A stretch of DNA of 64,000 bases, taken from a candidate division LCP-89 bacterium B3_LCP (GTDB lineage: Bacteria; Electryoneota; B3-LCP). Below, piece after piece: positions 46,790 through 54,506 of the stretch. The DNA lies in NCBI GenBank assembly GCA_005223185.1, contig NJBN01000001.1, forward strand, positions 571,961 to 635,960. The letters are read 5' to 3'. The notes under the pieces are model-generated. The model did not search any database, was not told the origin of the DNA, and was given only the letters and a program-made list of their open reading frames with translations. Within the stretch, counting starts at the first letter, position 1. The number at the start of each line of letters is the position of its first letter. The position numbers were made by a program, and so were the translations under genes.

Positions 46790-47081
46790 GATTCAGTGGG
46801 GGGGAGGATAGACATTCCTGTCTGTCGAAGAGGATGTCTGAATCGCAGATTTTCACAGATTATCGGATTTCGCTGATAAAATTATCTGAACCGCAGATTC
46901 CCACGGATAACACTGATGACGCGGATAGTATCCGTGCAGTCCGTGACATCCGCGAGTATCCGTGGTTCCGACAAAACAGCGTCAGGTTAGCGCTGCGCTG
47001 AGGACCCCGAAGGCAAGCCTGAAGCAACGGGAAGAACCGGGACATCAAGCTGTCCCGGGCACCCGCTATATAGGAGGTTTC
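46790..47081. repeat. Mosaic of intergenic repeats after nuoL
   Basis: Contains GGGGAGGATAGACATTCCTG (46798-46826; copy near 50360), several CAGATT...CACGGAT units (46832-46975), the AGCGTCAGG...CCTGA element (46978-47028) and a perfect hairpin CCGGGACA/TGTCCCGG. Separates nuoL from an inserted gene. Confidence 0.6.
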
Positions 47082-47711
47082 TTGGGGATAAAATATTGTC
47101 CAAAATGTCATGATGGTGTTATTAACACAGATAATGGTATATGTATTCAGTGTGGCTTTGAACCTAGGAAAACTTCCCACATCCAAGAATATGTTGATAA
47201 AATAATTGCATTCTCATTCGATTGCGCAAATGTTATTTGTCGGATGGAAGATAATGATATATCATCTGAGGGGAAAAAGACTCGAGATGAAAAGTGGTTT
47301 AAGGTATTACTTGAAATTATTTATTTTTATATTCATCTTACAGATAGATTTGCTTTTGGTCTGTGGGATGAAGAGACCAGAGATTCAGTAATGACGGATA
47401 TTGTAGAAGGTACTATTCCCATAGTAGCTGAACAGATTTGTCAAGAATGGCCAGAAGAGATGGTTGATAAAATCAAACAGGAGTGTATGGACAACTTTGT
47501 TAATGCGATGAAAGAATATGGGAGTTATCAAAAATTGTCAGCAAAAAAGGATGAGGATCTTAAGGATACACTTTTTTGGGAATTCGGTAAGAACGTGGCT
47601 AACTTGACTGAAGAGTGGCCAAATCCAGCTAGCATCATTCGGATCGAAGGTATAGTAACAATCTCCCTTAAAGAATTGGATATAAACTCTTTTATAGAGA
47701 AAGCAAGATAG
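47082..47711 (+). CDS. Unknown protein with N-terminal zinc-ribbon-like motif
   Basis: About 209 residues from TTG 47082, which has AGGAGG 4 nt upstream; an earlier in-frame ATG at 46962 runs through repeat DNA and is unlikely. The N-terminus is GIKYCPKCHDGVINTDNG then ICIQCGF, two CxxC pairs of a zinc ribbon. The rest is helical with conserved-looking aromatic acids (WFKVLLEIIYFYIHL, EEWPNPASIIRIEGIV). DNA is clearly AT-richer than the nuo genes around it. Not recognised. It is followed by another AT-rich unknown gene, and the pair interrupts nuoL and nuoM. Confidence 0.6.
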   Translation: MGIKYCPKCHDGVINTDNGICIQCGFEPRKTSHIQEYVDKIIAFSFDCANVICRMEDNDISSEGKKTRDEKWFKVLLEIIYFYIHLTDRFAFGLWDEETRDSVMTDIVEGTIPIVAEQICQEWPEEMVDKIKQECMDNFVNAMKEYGSYQKLSAKKDEDLKDTLFWEFGKNVANLTEEWPNPASIIRIEGIVTISLKELDINSFIEKAR

Positions 47712-47810
47712 TCATCGCAGAAAAAGCTGCCAGGTACGAAGACCCGGGTGCAATGTAGGATTCCCACAGCAGAGCTATAGGGCACCCGGCAACGGGAATT
47801 GGTGAGTGAT

Positions 47811-48461
47811 ATGACCAAACCATTAATTAGAGAGCGGATTGTCATTTCTTGGTTCCTCAGCGGTCTGGAAGACTTTTTCTACGCCTTTAAAATTCATTCC
47901 CCTTGGCGCTATGAGCCTTTCCTTTGCTCCATCGGCTTTGAAAAAATTAGCAAAGCATATATTCTTGCACTGAACGCTGCTAAATATGAAAACCTAAAAT
48001 GGCATGATGCAAAGGAAATGGTTAACTGCTTAGCAAAAAAAAGGGGACACCATTTAAAAAAAATGGTTAAAGAGATAAAAAATCACGTTAATGATCCAGA
48101 CCCCGAAAGCATATTGAACAATTCCAGTGCTAAGCTTAAGGATAATCACAAAACAACATTAGAAGCTATGGAGGCTGCTTATCTTGAATGCAGATATCCT
48201 GTTCCCAGTTATTTTCATGAGAAGTTCCCTGTAGCGTCCATTTTGGTTAATGGTCATCCTGTTGTATATGATGATCCGATAGGCTCAACCAACTTTGTTA
48301 ATTTCTGTGCTTCTTTCGCTGGTAAAATTTCAAAATATTTGAAGAAGAATTTTGATATTTCGATCTCCAGAAAAAGGTTTGATAGCGTTGTCAATGGCAA
48401 TGCCAGCGATGGGTTTTGTAATCGGTATCTGCAATATTTTACTTTGAACGATAGCACTTAG
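47811..48461 (+). CDS. Unknown protein, possibly HEPN-like helical domain
   Basis: About 216 residues. ATG 47811 was chosen over TTG 47799 and GTG 47802. SGLEDFFYAFKIHSPW then FLCSIGFEKISKAYILALN and KKRGHHLKKMVKEIKNH look like the helices and E.SKAY/GH.L.K pattern of some HEPN-superfamily proteins (such as AbiV-like), but no clear R-x4-6-H nuclease motif was found, so this is tentative. The gene is AT-rich, like its partner upstream, and both are likely acquired. It ends 88 bp before nuoM. Confidence 0.5.
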   Translation: MTKPLIRERIVISWFLSGLEDFFYAFKIHSPWRYEPFLCSIGFEKISKAYILALNAAKYENLKWHDAKEMVNCLAKKRGHHLKKMVKEIKNHVNDPDPESILNNSSAKLKDNHKTTLEAMEAAYLECRYPVPSYFHEKFPVASILVNGHPVVYDDPIGSTNFVNFCASFAGKISKYLKKNFDISISRKRFDSVVNGNASDGFCNRYLQYFTLNDST

Positions 48462-48548
48462 AGTTAATTGGCCAATGGGTGTCGTCCCCGACCCCGACAT
48501 GTAAACAGACAAAACACTAACCCAAATATACAGGAGAACCCCACACCC

Positions 48549-50114
48549 ATGGGACCCTTAACACTGATAACTTTCTTACCCGCTGTGGGAGCCGCCGTCA
48601 TCGGGCTGCTGCCGGCAAAGAACCACAATCTGATAAGATACACCGCTCTGGTGACGACTCTGATCGTGCTGATAATCGCCGGCGCGCTGTATCCGCAATT
48701 CAGCCGCACTGGTTTCGGCATCAACGAAGAAGCCAGCTTCCAGTTCGTCGAACACGCCAACTGGATACCGGCATTCAACATCGAATACTTCGTCGGAGTG
48801 GACGGACTATCCTTCCCCATGGTGCTGCTGACCGCGCTGCTGAGTTTTCTCTGCATCCCGGCGTCGTTCGGCATTAAAAAGGGAGTTAAAGGTTACTTTG
48901 CCATGTTCCTGCTGCTGGAAACCGGCATGATGGGAACCTTCGTGGCTTTGGACTTCTTCCTCTTTTATGTCTTCTGGGAGATAATGCTCCTGCCCATGTA
49001 TTTCCTGATCGGAATCTGGGGCGGTCCGCGCAGAGTGTATGCTGCTATCAAATTCTTCATCTACACTCTGGTCGGTTCGGTGCTGATGCTTCTGGTCATG
49101 CTGGCTTTTTACTTCAATGTGCAGGATCCGGTGACCGGAGCCAACACCTTCAACATGCTGCACATGATGGGCCAGGATAATCATTCTACCTGGTTGAACG
49201 TTTTCAATATCCGAGCGCTGCTCTGGTTCGGTCTCTTTATCGGTTTTGCCATCAAGGTGCCGGTTTTCCCATTCCATACCTGGCTGCCTGATGCTCACGT
49301 GGAAGCGCCCACCGCCGTTTCCGTCATTCTGGCTGGCATCCTGCTGAAGATGGGAACCTACGGCATGCTGCGCATCATGTATCCGATTCTGCCTGACGCC
49401 ACCATGTCATTCCTCTGGTTCATCGCGCTCATGGGGGTGATAAACATCATCTATGGAGCCTTCTGCGCCATGGCGCAGAAAGACCTGAAGAAACTGGTGG
49501 CGTACAGTTCCATCAGCCACATGGGTTACGTGATGCTGGGTATGGCTGCCATGACCTCCGCAGGCATCAACGGAGCGGTCTTCCAGATGTTCAATCACGG
49601 CTGCGTCACGGCTATGCTATTCCTCTTAGTGGGCGTCATCTACGAACGCGCTCACCACCGCGAAATCGCCCGCTTCGGTAATCTGTCCAACATAATGCCC
49701 AAGTATTTAGGCATCAGTGCGGTCGCCTTCTTCGGAGCTTTGGGTCTGCCGGGACTTTCCGCCTTCATATCCGAAGCGATGGTATTCTTAGGTTCATTCC
49801 CAGTTTGGCCGGTACATACCATTCTAGCAGTATCGGGAATTATCGTCACCGCAGCTTACGTTTTGTGGACGCTGCAACGCATGTTCTTCGGTGAGGTCAA
49901 GGATCCTGCATTGCAGAACCTATCTATCGAAGAACTGAAGAAGAAATTTCCGGAAATTAACGGCCGCGAACTGTTTACTCTGATCCCGCTGGCGATCATC
50001 ATCATCTTCTTAGGTATCTGGCCCCATCCGGTCCTGAACCTGATGAACGCCTCATTAGTGCATCTGATCGATATTGTCAAGGTTGCACCGGGAAGTATGG
50101 CGGGGTTGTTTTGA
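48549..50114 (+). CDS. nuoM: NADH-quinone oxidoreductase subunit M
   Basis: 521 residues from ATG 48549 (MGPLTLITFLPAVGAAVIGL), with AGGAG about 12 nt upstream; an in-frame ATG at 48468 gives an unlikely polar N-tail. FWEIMLLPMYFLIGIWGG, FPFHTWLPDAHVEAPTAVSV and VAYSSISHMGYVMLGMA are the antiporter-like NuoM/ND4 motifs. About 14 helices. No nuoN follows: after the stop come repeats and a sorting-domain fragment. Confidence 0.95.
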   Translation: MGPLTLITFLPAVGAAVIGLLPAKNHNLIRYTALVTTLIVLIIAGALYPQFSRTGFGINEEASFQFVEHANWIPAFNIEYFVGVDGLSFPMVLLTALLSFLCIPASFGIKKGVKGYFAMFLLLETGMMGTFVALDFFLFYVFWEIMLLPMYFLIGIWGGPRRVYAAIKFFIYTLVGSVLMLLVMLAFYFNVQDPVTGANTFNMLHMMGQDNHSTWLNVFNIRALLWFGLFIGFAIKVPVFPFHTWLPDAHVEAPTAVSVILAGILLKMGTYGMLRIMYPILPDATMSFLWFIALMGVINIIYGAFCAMAQKDLKKLVAYSSISHMGYVMLGMAAMTSAGINGAVFQMFNHGCVTAMLFLLVGVIYERAHHREIARFGNLSNIMPKYLGISAVAFFGALGLPGLSAFISEAMVFLGSFPVWPVHTILAVSGIIVTAAYVLWTLQRMFFGEVKDPALQNLSIEELKKKFPEINGRELFTLIPLAIIIIFLGIWPHPVLNLMNASLVHLIDIVKVAPGSMAGLF

Positions 50115-50528
50115 TACCCTGATTGGGGTGGCATAGGCGCAAGCGACCCCGACTATGGAAATAGGTAAGATGGTATTGATGAAGTAGTTGTCTGAACCGC
50201 GGATTCACGCAGATTTCACGGATTTCGCAGATTATGGATGGTCATTCCGGACAGCGATCCGGAAACCAGTAACTAGGCGCAGCGCTGAAGCACTGCGCTA
50301 CGGATATTCAGAACCCCGCTAAAGCGGGCTATGGCTAAGTGGAAGGATTATAGGTTATTGGGGGAGGATAGGCATTCCTGCCTGTCCTGACCTTTGTTGT
50401 CAGATAAGAATATCTAACCTCCCCGGTGAAGACAGCGTCAGGTAACATCCTGCCTGTGCGGGACAGGCTCCCCGTCTTTGGCGTCCAAGACTTGACGCAA
50501 CTTGGTAAACACAGATTAGACTTACATT
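50115..50528. repeat. Repeat mosaic after nuoM with sorting-domain tail remnant
   Basis: GGTAAGATGGTATTGATGAA then TAG (50164-50187) encodes GKMVLMK-stop, the end of a T9SS protein, without any body. Upstream is ATTGGGGTGGCATAGGCGCA, a palindrome-like element. Then CAGATT repeats (50190-50237), CCGGACAGCGATCCGG, the CAGCGCTGAAGCACTG and CCCGCTAAAGCGGG pair (50276-50334), GGGGAGGATAGGCATTCCTG (50360-50388) and AGCGTCAGG...TTGACGCAAC (50433-50501). No gene. Confidence 0.65.
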
Positions 50529-51043
50529 ATGACTATTTTCATTGTAATTATCACTTCCTCTCTATTATTGTTTTTCCTAATTAGGCTGCTGTTTGTACAA
50601 TACCTTAAAAAAGAAGCAGTTGCCTGTGCAAAGAGTTATTTGAACAAAGCCATAAACAACAGGTTTGAGGCGTTGGAAGTAGCAGGGATATTCTTAGTTA
50701 TTTTCATAAGATTGACAGAGAGTCAGTTATTGTACTCTTCCTTAATCAAGGAAATAAATGTGTCCATACAGAAGTTAGATTCGGGGATAATACTTCAGTA
50801 AACTTTCCCACTGATTCTATAATTGATATTGCAGAGACCAAAGATTCAACAAAAATATTTCTTGCTCATAACCATCCAGGTGACAGAGCAACGCCATCTG
50901 ATTATGATGTCCAACATGCGGCAGCATTATATCTATCATTGCCAACGGATTTTCAACTTGTAGACGATTTAGTGTGGTGTCGAGGAAAAGTGAAATCAGT
51001 TATGAACACACACCGATTTAAGCAGATGGTAAGAATGTACTGA
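50529..51043 (+). pseudogene. Frameshifted RadC/JAMM-domain protein with membrane anchor
   Basis: The open frame 50529-50801 begins with a membrane helix (FIVIITSSLLLFFLIRLLFV). From about 50669 another frame continues to TGA 51041-51043 and gives SSRDILSYFHKIDRESVIVL, FLNQGNKCVHTEVRFGD and AHNHPGDRATPSDYD. The latter has the HxH...S..D spacing of RadC-type JAMM metal sites. Joining the frames, about 170 residues: membrane anchor, short helical stretch, JAMM domain. Either a true frameshift or a sequencing error. AT-rich, like the genes inserted between nuoL and nuoM. RadC proteins are associated with mobile or defence regions, but function is unclear. Confidence 0.65.
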
Positions 51044-51105
51044 GTAGTTTAACCATACGCATAGCGATAACAGATTCATAATTCATACTTTAATAGAGTC
51101 GCCCC

Positions 51106-51618
51106 ATGCCCAAACCCACCCAAATAAAAGGTAAAATCTGGCTGGTGGATCATGACAACATCGACACTGACATGATCTTCCACAATAAGCATCTGCATAT
51201 CACCAAATTGGAGGAGATGGGTCCTTTCACCTTCGGTAATCTGGAAGGCTGGACGGATTTTCCGAAGAAGGTAAAGACTGGTGATCTGGTTTTGGCAGGT
51301 GAGAATTTCGGATCGGGATCATCGCGCCAGCAGGCTGTGGATTGTTTCACTTCGCTGGGCGTTCCTTTGATCATCGGAGAATCGTTCGGCGCCATCTACA
51401 AGCGTAACGCCATTAACGCTGGCATGGCGTTGATGGAATGTCCTGGACTGAAGGAATCGAGTCTGGAGTCCGGTGATGAAATCGATGTGGACTTGGTGAC
51501 AGGCGAGATTAAATGTTCGGCGAAAAGCATCACCCTGCAGGGCAAACCCTTCTCATCCGTGCAGATGGATATCTATCAAGCGGGTGGGCTGTTTGAGTAT
51601 GGGAGGAGTGTGGGGTAG
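51106..51618 (+). CDS. leuD: 3-isopropylmalate dehydratase small subunit (aconitase swivel domain)
   Basis: 170 residues. IDTDMIFHNKHL and GENFGSGSSRQQAVDCF are the swivel-domain motifs of LeuD; length fits the archaeal/bacterial small subunit rather than the 200-residue E. coli form. It would isomerise isopropylmalate with LeuC in leucine synthesis, or homoaconitate in a related path. leuC is not adjacent, so the large subunit must be elsewhere. Flanked on both sides by repeats. Confidence 0.88.
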   Translation: MPKPTQIKGKIWLVDHDNIDTDMIFHNKHLHITKLEEMGPFTFGNLEGWTDFPKKVKTGDLVLAGENFGSGSSRQQAVDCFTSLGVPLIIGESFGAIYKRNAINAGMALMECPGLKESSLESGDEIDVDLVTGEIKCSAKSITLQGKPFSSVQMDIYQAGGLFEYGRSVG

Positions 51619-51948
51619 AGAATTTTTATAGCGTCAGGTCACACTTTCCCGCCTGGGCGGGAAACCAAGACCTTACGCAACAACTAATAACTATCAATCG
51701 TTGACACCTGTCAGATTCTGGACGCACTTCGTTTGCCAGAATGACAGGTGTGTTATACTCCGGAGTGGGATGGGACCCGAAGGCAGAGGACTGACAAAAC
51801 AGGGAAATATGCCCAGCGCTGAAGCACTGGGCTACGGATTATTCGAAACCCCGCTAAAGCGGGCTATGAACAAATGAGAAATCCATTTGGAAAGCGTCAG
51901 GTCACACCCGTCTTCGGCGTCCAAGACCTGACACAACAGGGATTTATC
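51619..51948. repeat. Repeat mosaic between leuD and dtd
   Basis: Contains AGCGTCAGGTCACAC...CCTTACGCAAC (51630-51681), the CACCTGTCA...TGACAGGTG palindrome (51705-51750), CAGCGCTGAAGCACTGGGCT with CCCGCTAAAGCGGG (51811-51869), and AGCGTCAGGTCACACC...GACCTGACACAAC (51893-51937). The same element families occur at 46978 and 50276-50501. No gene. Confidence 0.7.
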
Positions 51949-52389
51949 TCACGGATACTCCAGCATCAGTGTCACCGGTCCATCGTTGACCAATTCCACC
52001 TGCATGTGTTCACCGAAGGCTCCGATCTGGACGGGGATTCCCTCCTCTTTTAACAGTTCCACGAAGCGGATGAAGAGCGGTTCAGCAATATCAGGTGGGG
52101 CTGCTCTGGTGAAAGATGGTCGCTTCCCTCTCCGGCAATCACCCAATAGAGTAAACTGAGAAACAGCCAGAACTTCGCCCCCGATTTCTTCAAGAGATAA
52201 GTTCAACTTGCCGTCTTGATCATCATGCACCCGTAAGCCCGCTACCTTCTTCGCCATCCAGCGTAATACTTCACTGTCGTCGTCTCTTTTTATCCCTACA
52301 AGCAAGAGAGCGCCTCTCCCAATAGCGCTGGTTATTTCCTCACCAACTCTCACTTCCGCCCTGTTAACTCGCTGATATATTACGATCAT
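51949..52389 (-). CDS. dtd: D-aminoacyl-tRNA deacylase
   Basis: 146 residues, the normal length. VIYQRVNRAEVRVGEE, LAVSQFTLLGDCRRGKRPSF (SQFTL site) and the C-terminal NDGPVTLMLE (NxGPVT) are the catalytic motifs of DTD, which removes D-amino acids wrongly attached to tRNA. It works in the cytoplasm in translation quality control. The gene is alone, with its own promoter upstream at 52429-52457. Confidence 0.95.
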   Translation of the reverse strand: MIVIYQRVNRAEVRVGEEITSAIGRGALLLVGIKRDDDSEVLRWMAKKVAGLRVHDDQDGKLNLSLEEIGGEVLAVSQFTLLGDCRRGKRPSFTRAAPPDIAEPLFIRFVELLKEEGIPVQIGAFGEHMQVELVNDGPVTLMLEYP

Positions 52390-52428
52390 CGATCACCTTT
52401 TCTGCTGTTGAACCGACTAATACATGTA

Positions 52429-52457
52429 AAAATAGCGATTATTAAGCAAAAAATCAA
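52429..52457 (-). promoter_or_regulatory. Promoter for dtd
   Basis: Minus strand TTGATT (52452-52457), 17-bp spacer, TATTTT (52429-52434), 40 bp before the ATG. Confidence 0.55.
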
Positions 52458-52591
52458 CCGATATTACACGTGAAATGTGACCTTAAGCACAAAGAAAGTG
52501 AGTTTATATTGTTATAATAAGACTGTAGTAGGAAAAATTGTGTTTAAATGGCTGTCAATAAAAAAATAAATGAAAAATTAAAAAAAACTAC

Positions 52592-52620
52592 TTGACAGCA
52601 GCATAATTATTTTGTACATT
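52592..52620 (+). promoter_or_regulatory. Promoter for the 52737 gene
   Basis: TTGACA (52592-52597), 17-bp spacer, TACATT (52615-52620) preceded by TTTTG. Leader of about 110 nt. The rest of the 52390-52736 gap is AT-rich with nothing else seen. Confidence 0.72.
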
Positions 52621-52736
52621 ATGTTTGGGAAGTATATGCCTCTCTTAAGCGTATAACTCTCTATCCGAACAGAAAGATAATATAACGAAAGGTGACAAAG
52701 AAAAGACCTTGACTTTATGACTACGGAGGGTCATCC

Positions 52737-54413
52737 ATGAAAATGCTACGTCTTTTTTCACTTCTAAGTTTCCTGATGGTTTTGAGCGCCGGTCTTTGCT
52801 ATGGTACTAGCAACAATGTTCCGGTTCCATTCTCAACTATCCAGGAAGCCATCGACGCTAGTGTTGATAGCGATACTGTGCTCGTCGATGAAGGTACCTA
52901 TCTTGAAAACATCGACTTTTCAGGAAAGAACATCATTGTAACCAGCCAGTACATCTTCACCGAAGATTCTGCCTCGATAGTGAATACGGTAATCGATGCG
53001 CAGAACAGCGGCGCTTGCGCGTCCATGATGTCCGGTGAGACAAATGACGCCGTCCTGATGGGATTCACCCTGATGAACGGAACGGGTCATATCTATGAAC
53101 CCGGTTACGGCACTTACTACGTCGGTGGTGGAGTCTTCATACTGGAATCATCTCCCACCATTCAGTACAACCTGATCAAAAATAACGATACAGTTGATGG
53201 TGGTGCGGGTATCTTCATTGCTGAAGGTGATCCGATCATCCAGTACAACTACATCGTGGAAAACTACACGCTGGTTTACAGTTGCGGCGCTGGTATGTTG
53301 ATAAAGAACTCGGATGCAGCGGTGATTGCGCACAACTATATCCAGGACAATCTTGCCATACACGCTGGCGGAATCGGCTTGAAGAATGCTTCCCCCGAAA
53401 TCACGCGAAACGTCATTACCAACAATGCCGCTTCGTCTCAAGGTGGTGGTCTGAAGTTGTATTCCGGGTCCAATCCCACCATCATCAATAATACCATATC
53501 CGACAACTGCGCCAATTCCCAATTGGGCGGCGGAATCTACGTTGCGGATAGTTCGGGATGTGTCTTCATGAACAACATCATCTCCTTCACAGATGAAGGT
53601 GGTGGTTTTGTATCGGCGACCATGGGCGTCATTGACATATCCTACAATCTGTTCCATGAGAACGTTGATGGTGATTACATCAATCTTCTGCCTGGCCCTG
53701 GTGACACAGTTGGTGATCCGGCTTACGTCGGCGGCGATCCCTTCGACTATCATCTGACGGAAACATCTGCTGCCATTGACGTCGGAAATCCAGATATCAT
53801 GTACAACGATCCCGACGGCACGCGCAATGACGTGGGCGCTTTCTACTATGACCAGAGTCCACCCACGCCGGTCGAACTGACCTATTTCAGCGCCAACGTT
53901 ACCGAAGATGGTGTGCTGCTCAGTTGGAATACAGCATCTGAAATAGATTGCTACGAATGGACCGTTCAGCGCGATGGTGAAGCTATAGCAGTTCTACCTG
54001 GACACGGCACCACGGTCGATCCGCAGTCCTACAGCTACCTGGATAACGTAGGCGCGGGGACGTACGTCTATCAGTTGAAGGAAACGGATATCGGCGGCGC
54101 TGTTACTTTCAGTGACCCGGTTGTGGTTACTGTGGGAGCCACACTTGCGTCTGAATTCAGCCTCAGGCAGAATTATCCCAACCCCTTCAATCCGGAGACC
54201 GCGATTGTTTATTCGCTGCCGGAAGGTTCCGATGTGGTCGTTAACATATATAATACTTCCGGCGCTTTGGTCAAGGAACTGGTTAGTGGTTATCAAGTTG
54301 CGGGTTTACACACTGTTACCTGGAACGCGGAAGATATGCCCAGTGGTTCCTATATCTGCCGGATGTTGATTAACGGTCAGACTTACTGCACGACTATGAC
54401 TTTACTGAAATAA
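52737..54413 (+). CDS. Secreted beta-helix protein with T9SS sorting domain
   Basis: 558 residues: signal peptide (LSAGLCYG), pectate-lyase-like parallel beta-helix (NVPVPFSTIQEAIDA, the usual start of such domains; GGGLKLYSGSNPTIINNT; GGGIYVADSSG), then a fibronectin-like linker (LTYFSANVTEDGVLLSWNT) and sorting domain (YPNPFNPETAIVYSLP ... SGSYICRM). The recurrent TPYNPP module is absent. Likely a surface-exposed carbohydrate-binding or -degrading protein; no catalytic residues assigned. GGAGGG lies 7 nt before the ATG. Terminator follows directly. Confidence 0.85.
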   Translation: MKMLRLFSLLSFLMVLSAGLCYGTSNNVPVPFSTIQEAIDASVDSDTVLVDEGTYLENIDFSGKNIIVTSQYIFTEDSASIVNTVIDAQNSGACASMMSGETNDAVLMGFTLMNGTGHIYEPGYGTYYVGGGVFILESSPTIQYNLIKNNDTVDGGAGIFIAEGDPIIQYNYIVENYTLVYSCGAGMLIKNSDAAVIAHNYIQDNLAIHAGGIGLKNASPEITRNVITNNAASSQGGGLKLYSGSNPTIINNTISDNCANSQLGGGIYVADSSGCVFMNNIISFTDEGGGFVSATMGVIDISYNLFHENVDGDYINLLPGPGDTVGDPAYVGGDPFDYHLTETSAAIDVGNPDIMYNDPDGTRNDVGAFYYDQSPPTPVELTYFSANVTEDGVLLSWNTASEIDCYEWTVQRDGEAIAVLPGHGTTVDPQSYSYLDNVGAGTYVYQLKETDIGGAVTFSDPVVVTVGATLASEFSLRQNYPNPFNPETAIVYSLPEGSDVVVNIYNTSGALVKELVSGYQVAGLHTVTWNAEDMPSGSYICRMLINGQTYCTTMTLLK

Positions 54414-54441
54414 ATCAGTACCCCCTGATGACCCTCTACAT

Positions 54442-54478
54442 AAAAGAGGCTTAACCGGATTCGGTTAAGCCTCTTTTT
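54442..54478. terminator. Bidirectional terminator between convergent genes
   Basis: AAAAGAGGCTTAACC / GGTTAAGCCTCTTTT hairpin (54442-54456, 54463-54477), with T-run on plus and A-run start for minus. Serves the 52737 gene and the convergent gene ending at 54507. Confidence 0.88.
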
Positions 54479-54506
54479 ATATTTAATTATTACCTTTCTA
54501 TGTTGG

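Noticed and set aside
46962-47081. Longer start for the 47082 gene at ATG 46962
   Set aside because: The extension is translated repeat DNA, and AGGAGG lies right before TTG 47082.
48468-48548. Longer NuoM start
   Set aside because: The added sequence is polar and has no ribosome-binding site; NuoM normally begins with a membrane helix.
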